Below are positions 15,276 through 25,238 of a DNA stretch of 48,663 bases, piece after piece (the stretch's first letter is position 1; each line of letters starts with the position of its first letter). The position numbers were made by a program, and so were the translations under genes. Origin of the DNA: Clostridia bacterium (lineage in GTDB: Bacteria > Bacillota > Clostridia > Oscillospirales > CAG-272); NCBI GenBank assembly GCA_017556745.1, contig JAFYMF010000058.1:1-48663 (forward strand). The letters run 5' to 3'. The notes beneath the pieces are model-generated. The model made no database searches and had not been told where the DNA came from. It saw nothing but the letters and a program-made list of their open reading frames with translations.

Positions 15276-17039
15276 TTATTTATCATTTTTCTTTTTGTTG
15301 ATCAGAGTCATGAGATCGTCATACGTGACCTCGTCTGTGCTTGTATTTACCGCACTTTCATTTTTCAGAACCTTTACAGCATCAAGTAAAACCGTCCTGT
15401 CATTCACCGTAAGCTGTTGGCGTGATACACTCATTTTTGTGATCCGTCCCATTTCGTCTACGTTAAATCTATCACCATAGACCGATAGGTCAAATGCTCC
15501 GGTAGAATCAGTTCCCTCCACAAGCGCGGAGAAAACGCGCTTTCCAAATTCTGTAACGAAATTATCCTCTGTAAGTTCAAGACCGCCATCCGCAAGGAAC
15601 TTTCTGTGCTCTTCAAAGCAAAGAAGCAACCCGAGCACCGTCTCCTCGGCTCTCGCCGCGTGTACATTCTTTATAAAATCCGGATTTACTCTGTCGCCGT
15701 ACCCGGTTCCGGAAAGGTATGCATTTCTCGTTTCGTCTTTCTTTCTTTCTCTTGTCCTGCGCGAGACCTGGCGGCGGACATCTGCCCGTATGCTTTCCCG
15801 CGAAAGTGAAAGAACCTCTGCGATCCTTCCTATATATACTTCCCTCTCGGCCTCTGAAAATGCCTCTGCGGCAATCTTACACAACTCCTCACTTGCCTTT
15901 ATCTTTTCGTCGGGCAAGGTTATATCGTGAGAAGCAAGTACCGAATCTATTTTAAAATCAAACCGTCCTCTGCTGCCTGACAAAAGATCCTTAAACTTTG
16001 CCGCACCGAACTTTTTAATATATTCGTCCGGATCCTTGGCTCCGTTCATCTTCAGTACCTTAACGTCGCATCCTGCCTCAGTAAGAAGCTTGATAGCCTT
16101 ATCCGCCGCTCTCTGTCCTGCCCCGTCACTATCGTATGATATTATGACCTTCCTCGTATATTTAGAGATAATGCGCGCCTGCTCAGAGGTTATCGCCGTT
16201 CCGAGAGTGGCAACTGCCGAAGAAAATCCGGCCGCGTGCAGAGCAATAACGTCCATATATCCCTCGCAAAGGATAATGTGCTCTGTCGCATTGTTCTTTG
16301 CGTAGTTAAGCGCAAACAGATTTCGGCTCTTTTTAAAAGCAGGAGTATCGGAGGAGTTAAGATACTTCGGTGTAGAGTCATCCATGACTCTGCCGCCGAA
16401 GGCAATAACATTTCCCGCAACATCTATAATGGGGAACATAACTCTTCCCCTGAAATAGTCGTAAAGTCTTCCGTTTTTCTTGCTCTTGCCGCACATAAAA
16501 CCGCTGAGCAGCTCCTCCTCTGTATATCCCTTTCCTCTGAGATGATCGGTAAGAGCACCAAAGCTGTCAGGAGCATATCCCAGGCCAAAGTGTTTAATAA
16601 CAGAGTCACTGAGCTGACGGTTGTTTCTGAGGTAATCAAGACCTGTTTTTCCATTCTCTGAATATAGCTGTGCATGGAAAAATCTGGCCGCGTCTCTGTT
16701 CATATCGATTATTCTCGATCTTGACGGACCGCGAGAGACAGGTTCGTTATCCCGAGGAATCTCGATACCCGCACGCTTTGCAAGAAACTCTACCGCATCA
16801 GGATATTCAAGATTCTCCGCTCTCATTATAAAGGTTATTACGTCACCACCTGCTCCGCAGCCGAAACAGTAAAAATTCTGTGACGAAGTAAAAACAGTAA
16901 AAGAAGGGGTTTTCTCAGAATGGAACGGGCAGAGGCCGTTCATATTGGAACCTGCTCTTTTAAGAGTCACATAGGAGGATATAACATCCTCGATATTTGA
17001 ACGAAACTTTATCTCCTCAATTATCTTATGATCTATCAC
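15276..17039 (-). CDS. dnaG: DNA primase
   Basis: A 587-residue primase that makes RNA primers for replication forks. The N-terminal zinc ribbon has Cys37, His40, Cys58 and Cys61 ([11 protein letters not shown]...CFGCG). The central RNA-polymerase domain follows ([24 protein letters not shown]), then the Toprim part with the catalytic glutamate in [15 protein letters not shown] and the metal-binding acidic residues in SYDSDGAG. The C-terminal helicase-binding domain is present but weakly conserved, as usual. It lies between dgt and the rpoD pair on one strand with short gaps (23 and 34 bases), consistent with one operon. Confidence 0.95.
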   Translation of the reverse strand: MIDHKIIEEIKFRSNIEDVISSYVTLKRAGSNMNGLCPFHSEKTPSFTVFTSSQNFYCFGCGAGGDVITFIMRAENLEYPDAVEFLAKRAGIEIPRDNEPVSRGPSRSRIIDMNRDAARFFHAQLYSENGKTGLDYLRNNRQLSDSVIKHFGLGYAPDSFGALTDHLRGKGYTEEELLSGFMCGKSKKNGRLYDYFRGRVMFPIIDVAGNVIAFGGRVMDDSTPKYLNSSDTPAFKKSRNLFALNYAKNNATEHIILCEGYMDVIALHAAGFSSAVATLGTAITSEQARIISKYTRKVIISYDSDGAGQRAADKAIKLLTEAGCDVKVLKMNGAKDPDEYIKKFGAAKFKDLLSGSRGRFDFKIDSVLASHDITLPDEKIKASEELCKIAAEAFSEAEREVYIGRIAEVLSLSRESIRADVRRQVSRRTRERKKDETRNAYLSGTGYGDRVNPDFIKNVHAARAEETVLGLLLCFEEHRKFLADGGLELTEDNFVTEFGKRVFSALVEGTDSTGAFDLSVYGDRFNVDEMGRITKMSVSRQQLTVNDRTVLLDAVKVLKNESAVNTSTDEVTYDDLMTLINKKKNDK

Positions 17040-17062
17040 ACTCTGCCCTCCTCTCTAAAAAA

Positions 17063-18054
17063 TTATTTACCCCGCCAGATAACGGGAATATATAGCTCGT
17101 GATATTTTTCGATGGCGAATCGGTCTGTCATTGCAGATATAAAGTCACACACACACCGCTCAACTGATTCCTTTTCTGTGTTTTTCAGATATGGGTCGGG
17201 CATCTCTCCGGGGTTCTTAACATAGTACTCAAATAGTCTCATAAGAACATCCTTTGCTTTGCTCTCCTCTGCCTGAGTAACGGGATTGTGATAAACCGTC
17301 TCAAAGAGGAATTCTCTCAGCTGCATTGTGGCGATATATATATCAGGCTCCATACCTATCTCATTTTTATCTGTGCTGTATTTAATAACAGAGGTAACCA
17401 TACGGTTGATCCTCTCACTGTGCTCGCGTCCGAGTATATCGATAAGCTCATGTGGAATATAATCAAGAGTGATTATTCCCGCACGGCACGCATCGTCAAT
17501 ATCGTGATTGATATAAGCTATTCTGTCAGCAAACTTAACAATGACGCCCTCAAGAGTACTTGCCATAGAGTTACCGGTATGGTTTACTATACCGTCACGC
17601 ACCTCGTATGTAAGGTTGAGACCCTCTCCGTTCTTCTCAAGACACTCAACAACCCTCAGGCTTTGCTTGTAGTGAGTAAAATCAGGAGAGAAACACTGCT
17701 GCATTATTGCTTCTCCCGCGTGGCCGAATGGAGTATGTCCAAGATCGTGACCAAGTGCGGCCGCCTCTGTAAGATCCTCGTTAAGTCTCAGTGCTCTTGC
17801 GATAATGCGCGCTATCTGAGTCACCTCAAGAGTATGTGTCATACGGGTACGGTAACTTTCGTCAGCAGGTGACAAAAACACCTGAGTCTTGTTCATAAGC
17901 CGTCTGAACGCACTTGAATGTATTATCTTGTCACGGTCACGCTGAAACTCGGTTCGGTTAGGGCATTTTGTATATGGGTACTCTCTTCCTCTGGTATTTG
18001 CAGTGAGAAAGGCAAATGGGGAAAGTACGCTTTTTTCTCTTTCAACGAAAACAT
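17063..18054 (-). CDS. dgt: dGTPase-like HD-domain triphosphohydrolase, with frame problem at the 5' end
   Basis: An HD-superfamily deoxynucleotide triphosphohydrolase. The core is complete: MTHTLEVTQIARIIARALRL, LGHDLGHTPFGHAGE and later HD-family helices. A start at the ATG at 17896 would remove a conserved N-terminal block that is present in the same frame just upstream: EREKSVLSPFAFLTANTRG and RTEFQRDRDKIIHSSAFRRL. That frame has no ATG, GTG or TTG before its stop at 18077-18079. An ATG at 18054 lies one frame away; one extra T in the T4 run at 18048-18051 would join it as MFFVEREKS. Slippage on the A6 run at about 18032-18041 or an ATT start at 18061 are alternatives. A weak promoter lies at 18130-18158. 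Confidence 0.8.
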
Positions 18055-18129
18055 CGCAAATGTTACTCGTACAAAGTCACTCCGTTCCTGATACAAATTG
18101 TTTTCAATTTTCATGTTAAAACCTGACAC

Positions 18130-18158
18130 TGTATATAATATACGCAGAAAAAAGTGAA
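18130..18158 (-). promoter_or_regulatory. Possible promoter of the dgt-dnaG-rpoD operon
   Basis: Minus strand: TTCACT (18153-18158), 17-bp spacer, TATACA (18130-18135). If used, transcription would begin about 10 bases before an ATG at 18114 whose short frame runs alongside the 5' part of dgt. Confidence 0.4.
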
Positions 18159-18195
18159 TTTCCTTTTTTTAAACTGAAAATTTTTATATTTTTTA

Positions 18196-18239
18196 ATAAA
18201 AAACCGCGTATTTGCCATAAAAAAGCCCAAACACGCGGT
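18196..18239 (-). terminator. Terminator of the downstream ABC transporter gene
   Basis: ACCGCGT (18203-18209) pairs with ACGCGGT (18233-18239), extended inward by a TTTG/CAAA pairing. On the minus strand the stem is followed by TTTTTTATT. It lies about 20 bases after the ABC gene stop. Confidence 0.7.
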
Positions 18240-18260
18240 AATTTTATATTTTTGCAAAAA

Positions 18261-20174
18261 TCACTGATTCTCTATATAGCGTTTTGCCTGAGTTGAGAAC
18301 AGAGTATGATACTTTCCGCCGAGAGCCATAAGCTCGTTATGAGTACCCTCCTCTACCAGCTCTCCTCCCTCAAGAACGAGTATCTTTGAGGCAGTGGTTG
18401 CGCTGGAAAGACGGTGAGAAACGAAGATAGTGGTCTTGTCACGGCTCAGTTCGTTAAACTGGTTGAATATCTCCTGCTCCGCCATAGGATCAAGAGCCGC
18501 AGTAGGCTCATCAAGTATTACTATATCGGAGTCACCGTAGCAGGCTCTTGCAATAGCAAGCTTCTGCCACTGACCGCCGGAAAGCTCAATTCCGTTTTCC
18601 TCAAACAGACGCATAAGAGGTGTATCAAATTTTTCGGGAAGATTTTCAATATAGGCGGTAGCATCACTCTGTTTTGCCGCCGCACGTATATCCTCTTCAA
18701 CTATTCCCTTTGAAAGCTGACCGAATGCAATATTCTCTTTTACTGTAAATGCATATTTTCCGAAATCCTGGAAGATGATACCGTAAAGTTTGTATAGCTC
18801 TGCAACATCATATTCTCTTATGTCTCTGCCGTCAAGGAGAATAACACCCTCAGTGGGGTCATACAGACGGGTAAGCAATTTGATAAGTGTTGTTTTACCT
18901 GCACCGTTAAGACCTACAAGTACACAGGTATCCCCGGGATCGAGCTTAAAGCTGACGTTTTTGGTTACGAATCTTTCGGTACCGGGGTATTTGAAGCTTA
19001 CATTTCTAAACTCAATCGTATGTCCGCCGCGTGTCGGAGATACAGGCTCACTTATCGAAGGTACTACGGTAGTCTTCTCTCTCATAAACGCTATGAGGTT
19101 TTCAATAAACAAAGATCCCTCGTAGATGGTAGCTGTAGTGGTGATAAAGGTAGAAACACCTGTTGAAATGGAGTTAAGAGCACCGGTATAGAGGGTATAA
19201 TCTCCCATTTGAAGCTTACCCTCAAATGTCATCCGTGCAATGTAAAGGAATATAAGACAGTTGGCAACAGAAGAGATAGCAGTGAGAGCAATATGCCAGA
19301 AGGTCTCGCCGAATATAAGTTTTTTCAGTCCCTTAAAGTAGTTCGCGTGAACTGTCTTAAACTTGTCTATAAAGAAATCCGCAAGACCAAATATTTTTAC
19401 TTCTTTCGCTACATCCTTGTTTACTACAAGTCCCGAATAATAATCCATCTCGCGGCGGCGCTTGGAGTTACGGCGGGCGTATGATGCGTTCTTTTTCTTA
19501 TAGAGAAAGTTAATTGCGGCACTGGGAATAGAGATAATAATTATAACCGCAGGTGCCCACGCACTTATAGCGGAGATTATGATGATAAAGCTGACGATGC
19601 TGATAATGGTACTGAACATACTGAATGTAGCCGCCAGACTGTTCAAGGGACGGTGACCCGCCTCTTTATTCGCATTTTCAAGGTTCGAATAAAACTCGGG
19701 CATATCGAAGTTTTTAAGATCAAGGGTCTTTGCCTTGTTTATGATCTTGGTCTTAATGTGCATTACCACAAGTTCGTTTGAAACACGGTTTATCGCAGTA
19801 TTAATATTTTTGACGATACTGCTGAATATTATGTATCCGAACTGAAGAGCAAGGAGTCCTGCAACAGCGGAGAACGACTCTGTCTCTCCTGTTATTCCGC
19901 CAACCAACGCATTTATCAACTCAGCCGAAATAAAGGCTGACAATATCGGCATAACACCGTTGAATACGCACATGAACACCATTGCGAAAAGGATAAGCGG
20001 ATTGGTCTCCCACACAAGCATAACTACATAAAACAGTCTGTAGAAAAAACCACCCATGAGGTTAAGAATAAACTTAGGCCATTTTCTGGGATCCTTAGGA
20101 AATGCTATCTTTTCGGTAGGGTCGGGATGCATTGCTGAGTTGACATTTTCTTGCTTTTCTCTTTTTTTAGCCAT
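18261..20174 (-). CDS. ABC exporter half-transporter (membrane + ATPase domains)
   Basis: A 637-residue type IV ABC protein: a membrane domain at about residues 45-340 with six hydrophobic helices (LFYVVMLVWETNPLILFAMV and later segments), then an ATPase domain at about 385-625. The ATPase motifs are complete: Walker A GLNGAGKTT, signature LSGGQ, Walker B VILDEPTAALDP and switch SHRLSS. It is closely related to the gene at 20507-22600, and both probably form a heterodimeric exporter in the cytoplasmic membrane. It has its own promoter (20217-20245) and terminator. The substrate is unknown; family members export peptides, lipids or drugs. Confidence 0.88.
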   Translation of the reverse strand: MAKKREKQENVNSAMHPDPTEKIAFPKDPRKWPKFILNLMGGFFYRLFYVVMLVWETNPLILFAMVFMCVFNGVMPILSAFISAELINALVGGITGETESFSAVAGLLALQFGYIIFSSIVKNINTAINRVSNELVVMHIKTKIINKAKTLDLKNFDMPEFYSNLENANKEAGHRPLNSLAATFSMFSTIISIVSFIIIISAISAWAPAVIIIISIPSAAINFLYKKKNASYARRNSKRRREMDYYSGLVVNKDVAKEVKIFGLADFFIDKFKTVHANYFKGLKKLIFGETFWHIALTAISSVANCLIFLYIARMTFEGKLQMGDYTLYTGALNSISTGVSTFITTTATIYEGSLFIENLIAFMREKTTVVPSISEPVSPTRGGHTIEFRNVSFKYPGTERFVTKNVSFKLDPGDTCVLVGLNGAGKTTLIKLLTRLYDPTEGVILLDGRDIREYDVAELYKLYGIIFQDFGKYAFTVKENIAFGQLSKGIVEEDIRAAAKQSDATAYIENLPEKFDTPLMRLFEENGIELSGGQWQKLAIARACYGDSDIVILDEPTAALDPMAEQEIFNQFNELSRDKTTIFVSHRLSSATTASKILVLEGGELVEEGTHNELMALGGKYHTLFSTQAKRYIENQ

Positions 20175-20216
20175 ACGAGACTCCTTTTTTCACCGTTTCA
20201 CATCATATTAATACAT

Positions 20217-20245
20217 ATTATACACCATTTTCCTTTCTGCTTCAA
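20217..20245 (-). promoter_or_regulatory. Promoter of the 637-residue ABC gene
   Basis: Minus strand: TTGAAG (20240-20245), 17-bp spacer, TATAAT (20217-20222), about 43 bases before the ATG. The remainder of the gap 20175-20506 is AT-rich DNA without a gene, apart from the terminator at 20398-20450. Confidence 0.7.
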
Positions 20246-20397
20246 TGTACAATCTGTAAGAAAATAACTTCTGACCACCTATATTGCTATAAACAAATTT
20301 ATGAAACGACAATAAAAACCCGAAATAATCAGTATCTTTCATGTTAATTTTCAAGTTAAAATCAATATAATTACTATGAACATATTTTATGTATAGT

Positions 20398-20450
20398 AAA
20401 AACACCCCAGCGAGCAAGGTCATTTCGACCTTGTTTCGTGGGGCGTTTTT
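20398..20450 (-). terminator. Terminator of the 697-residue ABC gene
   Basis: Long imperfect stem AAAAAC-CCCCA...GCAAGGTC / GACCTTG...TGGGG-GTTTTT around a TATTTC-like loop at about 20421-20427, with T/A runs outside. It lies about 57 bases after the gene stop on the minus strand. Confidence 0.75.
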
Positions 20451-20506
20451 ATCTGCTGAATAGTTAATTTTCTTTTAAAAAAGCTTTTACTGCAGTTTCT
20501 TATTTG

Positions 20507-22600
20507 TCACTCTCTTGTCCCGCGTGGAGGCGGCGGCGGAAAATTACCGTTTCCCGGTCCTTTATGTCCTTGAGGAAATCCGCCTTTCGGAGGAGGTGTA
20601 GCGCCTCTAAACGGCATTCCCGGAACATCTCTTCCCGGAAATGGCGGTCTTTCTGCATCGGTACCGTCATCGGGAGCTACACTATCCTTATCAATGGCAT
20701 TTTCGATATATCTGTTTGCCTGAGTTGAGAAGAGAGTATAGTATTTTCCTCCAAGAGTCATAAGCTCTGTGTGAGTACCCTCCTCCACCAGCATTCCATC
20801 CTCAACCACAAGGATCTTGGATGCTATGGTAGCACTGGAAAGACGGTGGGAAACAAAGATGGTAGTCTTGTCTTTACTCAGAGAATTGAACTGTTCAAAT
20901 ATTGCCTGTTCTGCCATAGGATCAAGAGAAGCGGTGGGCTCGTCAAGTATAAGTATATCCGACTCACCGTAGAATGCTCTTGCAATAGACAGCTTCTGCC
21001 ACTGACCGATGGAAAGCTCAATACCGTTTTCCTCAAATATTCGCATAAGAGGGGTATCGTACTTATCGGGAAGCTTTGATATAAAGGTTGCCGCATCACT
21101 CTGATCCGCCGCATATTCGACTCGTTCATCGGTTATGTCTTCAGTTATGTCTCCGAAGGAAATATTTTCCTTTACATCAAAGGCATACTTTCCGAAATCC
21201 TGGAAGATGATACCGAATATATCGTACAATGCCTTGACGTCGTATTCCTTTATGTCCCTACCGTCAAGGAGGATAGTACCCTCTGTTGGGTCGTAAAGAC
21301 GGGTAAGTAGCTTGATAAGTGTAGTTTTACCCGCGCCGTTTAGTCCTACGAGAACACAGGTTTCACCGGGACGAAGGGTAAAATTCATATTTTTAATAAC
21401 AAATCGCTCGGTGCCGGGATATCTGAAGCTGACATCTCTGAATTCAATAGTATGGCTGACGCCTCTTTCGGGTTTGACAGGCTCCTCGACTGAAGGAACT
21501 ATAGTGATCTTTTCCTTCATAAACATAATAAGGTTTTCGATAAACAGTGCACCCTCGTAGATTGTGGCGGTGGTGGAAATAAACGATGAAATACCCGAGG
21601 ATACCGAATTCAGTGCGCCTGTGTAAAGAGAATAGTCACCTACCTCAAGCTGACCGTCGTATACCTTAAGAGCGATGTAAAGGAAGAGCGTACAGTTCAC
21701 GATACTCGTCACCATGGTCAGCAATATGTGCCATGCATTCTCTGCGATAATCAGCTTTTTAAGTCCTTTAAAATACCGCAGAAAAGTATCCTGGAACTTG
21801 TTTATAAAGAAATCGGCAAGGCCGAATATTCTCACCTCTTTTGCCGCCTCTTTATCGGTGACAAGGTTTGAATAATATGCCATCTGTCTGCGTTCCTTTG
21901 AATGGAATCGCATATATTTTACATTCTTTTTTCTGAAGACAAAGTTGACCACTGCCGAAGGAATAGCAAGAATAGCTATGATAACAGGTGCCCACGCGTT
22001 GACCGCGACCAGAATAACAATAAAGCTGACCATGCTGATAACAGTACTGACTATACTAAAGGTAGAACTGAGTATCTGCATGGGTCGGTGTCCTGCTTCT
22101 CTGGATGCATTTTCAAGCTTAGCATAAAATTCAGGCATGTCAAAATTCTTAATATCAAGAGTTTTTGCCTTGTTTGATATTTTAAGCTTGATATGGTTTA
22201 CCACCATTTCGTTTGCCATACGGGTAATGGCACTGCTGATATTTCTTACAAGACTTGTACCGATTATGTAGCCAAACTGTAATACGAGAATATTGACGAC
22301 AGGCCAATGACTGCTAAGCTCACCCTTTACTGCCGCAACCAGCGTATTCAGAAGTTCAGCGGATATAAACGCAGAAACGATGGGCATAACACCGTCAAAG
22401 ATGGCCATGAACATCATCAGGAACAATATCCACGGCTTAGTTTCCCAAACAAGTCCGAAAACGTAGAACAGTCTGAAGAAAAATCCGCCTATAAGTTCTC
22501 TCAGATATTTCGGCCATTCCGATAACTTTTTCGGTGGTTTTTTCTTAAGTGATTCGTCCGGCCCAAAGCCTCGCGGCGGGCCAAATCCCCTGGGTCCCAT
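20507..22600 (-). CDS. ABC exporter half-transporter with Pro/Gly-rich tails
   Basis: A 697-residue ABC half-transporter, homologous along its length to the 637-residue one. The membrane domain spans about residues 40-335, the ATPase domain about 375-620. Walker A is GLNGAGKTT and Walker B ILILDEPTASLDP, but the signature is LSIGQ rather than LSGGQ, so one composite ATP site of a heterodimer would be degenerate, as in other heterodimeric exporters. The N-terminus (MGPRGFGPPRGFGPDE) and the C-terminal 60 residues (FPGRDVPGMPFRG..., NFPPPPPRGTRE) are Pro/Gly/Phe-rich, look disordered and are absent from the partner. Both tails should be cytoplasmic. A TTGATA-N17-TATAAT promoter lies upstream. 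Confidence 0.87.
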   Translation of the reverse strand: MGPRGFGPPRGFGPDESLKKKPPKKLSEWPKYLRELIGGFFFRLFYVFGLVWETKPWILFLMMFMAIFDGVMPIVSAFISAELLNTLVAAVKGELSSHWPVVNILVLQFGYIIGTSLVRNISSAITRMANEMVVNHIKLKISNKAKTLDIKNFDMPEFYAKLENASREAGHRPMQILSSTFSIVSTVISMVSFIVILVAVNAWAPVIIAILAIPSAVVNFVFRKKNVKYMRFHSKERRQMAYYSNLVTDKEAAKEVRIFGLADFFINKFQDTFLRYFKGLKKLIIAENAWHILLTMVTSIVNCTLFLYIALKVYDGQLEVGDYSLYTGALNSVSSGISSFISTTATIYEGALFIENLIMFMKEKITIVPSVEEPVKPERGVSHTIEFRDVSFRYPGTERFVIKNMNFTLRPGETCVLVGLNGAGKTTLIKLLTRLYDPTEGTILLDGRDIKEYDVKALYDIFGIIFQDFGKYAFDVKENISFGDITEDITDERVEYAADQSDAATFISKLPDKYDTPLMRIFEENGIELSIGQWQKLSIARAFYGESDILILDEPTASLDPMAEQAIFEQFNSLSKDKTTIFVSHRLSSATIASKILVVEDGMLVEEGTHTELMTLGGKYYTLFSTQANRYIENAIDKDSVAPDDGTDAERPPFPGRDVPGMPFRGATPPPKGGFPQGHKGPGNGNFPPPPPRGTRE

Positions 22601-22636
22601 AAATTATTCCTCGCATTCTTAATATACTACATAATA

Positions 22637-22665
22637 ATTATACACCCTTAAAAAATCCATATCAA
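22637..22665 (-). promoter_or_regulatory. Promoter of the 697-residue ABC gene
   Basis: Minus strand: TTGATA (22660-22665), 17-bp spacer, TATAAT (22637-22642), about 37 bases before the ATG. It diverges from the promoter of the DUF1015 gene. Confidence 0.75.
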
Positions 22666-22714
22666 TTGACGAAAATGTAAAAAAAAGATTTTTCGCGAAA
22701 TTAAATGTTGCTTT

Positions 22715-22742
22715 ATGACAAAATATAAGGTATCATTATAGT
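22715..22742 (+). promoter_or_regulatory. Possible promoter of the DUF1015 gene
   Basis: Plus strand: ATGACA (22715-22720), 16-bp spacer, TATAGT (22737-22742), about 42 bases before the chosen ATG at 22784. Confidence 0.45.
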
Positions 22743-22783
22743 ACGATATGACCAAACAATTTATAAACTATGGAGATAAAAAA

Positions 22784-24055
22784 ATGAACAAAGTATTTTC
22801 CCGCGCTGATATTCTTCTTCCCGATTTTGAAAATGTAAATGGCGAAAAGTGGGCAGTTATCGCCTGTGACCAGTTCACCTCAGAGCCCAAATATTGGAAC
22901 GCAGTAAAGGAGCAGGTAGGAGATGCACCGTCTACACTGAAGATGGTTCTCCCCGAGATCTACCTTGCAGAAAGCGGAAAGGATGTTATCGACCGCATCA
23001 ACAAGGATATGAAGGCGATCGCAGATACTCTCACCCTTCATTCTGACAGTATGATTTACCTTGAGAGAGTTCAGTCTGACGGAAAGATTCGCCGCGGTAT
23101 CATCGGTAAGATAGATCTTGAATGTTACGACTACTCCGTTGGTTCTACCTCTGCGGTAAGAGCTACCGAGGGTACCGTTCTTGAAAGAATCCCCCCCAGA
23201 GTTGCAGTCAGACGTGATGCTGAAGTAGAACTTCCCCACGTTATGATCCTTATTGACGATGAGGAGAACAATCTCTTCGGAAAGATAATGAACGATGCCG
23301 ACAAATATACTACCGCATACGACTTTGACCTTATGCTGGGAAGCGGCCACGTAAACGGAAAATTCATTGATGCCGAGGGTATGGACCATGTTGAGAATAC
23401 TCTCCTTGACCTCGCACGTCCCGAAGTATTTGAAAAGAAATATTCCCTCAGCGGATACAGTCCCCTTACCTTTGCGGTAGGTGACGGCAACCATTCTCTC
23501 GCATCCGCAAAAGCGGCTTATGCCGAGGTTAAGGAAAAGCTGGGTGATGCCGCACTTGAGCACCCTGCAAGATACGCTCTTTGCGAGATAGTAAATCTCC
23601 ACGACTCCGCTCTTGAGTTTGAGCCTATATACCGAGTAATGTTCGGCGTTAAGCCCGAGGTAATAGTAGCCGAACTGAAGGCTTATGCTGAGAAATCTGC
23701 CTCATCAAAGGACAGCACCGACATCCGTGAGACAGTTGAGTGTGTTTACGGTGACACTCGCAAAACCGTCATTTTTGAACGTTCTCCTCACCGCCTTACT
23801 GTGGGCAGTCTTCAGCTCTTCATTGACGAATATCTCAAAGATCATCCCGAGGCATCCGTTGACTATATTCACGGAGTCGACTCTACCCTTGAGCTTTCCC
23901 GCGAGGAAAATGCTATCGGCTTCCTCTTTGACGGAATGAGAAAGGATGAGCTCTTTGCATCCGTTATCTGCGAGGGTGCTCTCCCCAGAAAAACATTCTC
24001 TATGGGTGAAGCAAAGGACAAGAGATTTTACCTCGAGTGCCGTAAGATAAAATAA
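22784..24055 (+). CDS. DUF1015 family protein
   Basis: A 423-residue protein of the DUF1015 family. The signature N-terminal block (LLPDFENVNGEKWAVIACDQFTSEPKYW) and the later VGDGNHSLASAKAAY block match the family well. I took the ATG at 22784 because it follows TATGGAGATAAAAAA; an ATG 36 bases earlier lacks a ribosome binding site. Family members occur widely in Clostridia and Bacteroidetes; the biochemical role is not firmly known. No signal peptide or membrane segment is visible, so it acts in the cytoplasm. It is followed at 24 bases by an aldo-keto reductase gene on the same strand, probably co-transcribed. Confidence 0.85.
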   Translation: MNKVFSRADILLPDFENVNGEKWAVIACDQFTSEPKYWNAVKEQVGDAPSTLKMVLPEIYLAESGKDVIDRINKDMKAIADTLTLHSDSMIYLERVQSDGKIRRGIIGKIDLECYDYSVGSTSAVRATEGTVLERIPPRVAVRRDAEVELPHVMILIDDEENNLFGKIMNDADKYTTAYDFDLMLGSGHVNGKFIDAEGMDHVENTLLDLARPEVFEKKYSLSGYSPLTFAVGDGNHSLASAKAAYAEVKEKLGDAALEHPARYALCEIVNLHDSALEFEPIYRVMFGVKPEVIVAELKAYAEKSASSKDSTDIRETVECVYGDTRKTVIFERSPHRLTVGSLQLFIDEYLKDHPEASVDYIHGVDSTLELSREENAIGFLFDGMRKDELFASVICEGALPRKTFSMGEAKDKRFYLECRKIK

Positions 24056-24079
24056 AAACACATAAAAAGGAGTAGCAAT

Positions 24080-25213
24080 ATGATATTCCGCAAATTCAAG
24101 GACCTTGATATTTCTGCCCTCGGTATGGGCTGTATGAGATTTCCTACCCACGGCGAGGATAATCAGGTGGATATGGAAAAGACAGCAGAAATGATCGACC
24201 TGGCTATGAAGTCAGGGATCAACTATTACGACACCGCATGGGGTTACCACGGCGGTGAATCCGAGAAGGTAATGGGAGAGCTTCTCTCTAAATATCCACG
24301 CGACAGCTATTATCTTGCCACCAAGTTCCCCGGATATACCACCGATAACATCAAGCCCGGCAAACCTGCGGAGATATTTCCACGTCAGCTTGAAAAATGC
24401 AAGGTAGACTATTTCGATTTTTATCTTTTCCATAACGTTTCAGAGTACAACATAGATGCATATATGGATCCCCAAAACGGTATACTCGATTATCTTCTCG
24501 CACGTAAAGCAGAGGGAAAGATCCGTCATCTGGGCTTTTCCACCCACGGTAATCTCGATACCATGCGCCGTTTCCTTGAGGGGTACGGTGAGCACATGGA
24601 GTTCTGTCAAATACAGTTTAACTGGCTCGACCTGACACTTCAGAACGGAAAGGAAAAGCTTGAGCTTCTGCGCGAGTACAATATGCCCGTTATCGTAATG
24701 GAGCCTGTACGCGGCGGCAGACTTGTCAGCCTTACCGATGAATATGCAGAGAGATTAAAGACCGCCGCCCCCGACAGGACCGCGGCTGAGTGGGCCTTCA
24801 GATTCCTTCACGGATATGAGGATATTTTCGTTACCCTCTCCGGAATGTCGAATATGGATCAACTCAAGGAAAACATCGCCACCTATGAAAAGGAATCTCC
24901 CCTTTCTGAGGACGACCTTGCTGTTCTTTCGGGAATTGCCAAAGACATGATGGCACTGAAGACCTTTACCTGCACCGGATGTAAGTACTGTCTTGACTAT
25001 TGTCCTCAAAAGCTTAACATTCCCGATCTTATCAAGATATACAACAAGCATCTGTTCAGAGGCGGTAATACCATTTCCGCAGATATGATGGCAGATATCG
25101 AGGAGGATAAACGTCCCAATTCCTGCATCGCCTGCGGTGGTTGCGAATCGGTATGTCCTCAGGGTATCAAGATATCCGAGGTAATGGCAAGCTTCTCAGC
25201 AAAACTTAAATAA
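24080..25213 (+). CDS. Aldo-keto reductase fused to a 2[4Fe-4S] ferredoxin domain
   Basis: A 377-residue protein. Residues 1-280 form an aldo-keto reductase barrel with the catalytic tetrad Asp51, Tyr56, Lys82 and His118 (NYYDTAWGYHGG, LATKFPG, YLFHNVSE). Residues about 285-370 add two four-cysteine clusters, CTGCKYCLDYCP and CIACGGCESVCP, which bind [4Fe-4S] centres. Such fused oxidoreductases are common in anaerobic Clostridia and Bacteroidetes; electrons probably pass between ferredoxin-type carriers and the substrate at the barrel, but the substrate is unknown. An AAAAAGGAGTAGCAAT ribosome binding site supports the start. The following lipoprotein gene begins 25 bases downstream. Confidence 0.9.
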   Translation: MIFRKFKDLDISALGMGCMRFPTHGEDNQVDMEKTAEMIDLAMKSGINYYDTAWGYHGGESEKVMGELLSKYPRDSYYLATKFPGYTTDNIKPGKPAEIFPRQLEKCKVDYFDFYLFHNVSEYNIDAYMDPQNGILDYLLARKAEGKIRHLGFSTHGNLDTMRRFLEGYGEHMEFCQIQFNWLDLTLQNGKEKLELLREYNMPVIVMEPVRGGRLVSLTDEYAERLKTAAPDRTAAEWAFRFLHGYEDIFVTLSGMSNMDQLKENIATYEKESPLSEDDLAVLSGIAKDMMALKTFTCTGCKYCLDYCPQKLNIPDLIKIYNKHLFRGGNTISADMMADIEEDKRPNSCIACGGCESVCPQGIKISEVMASFSAKLK

Positions 25214-25238
25214 TTATTTGTAAAGATTGATAGAAAAA

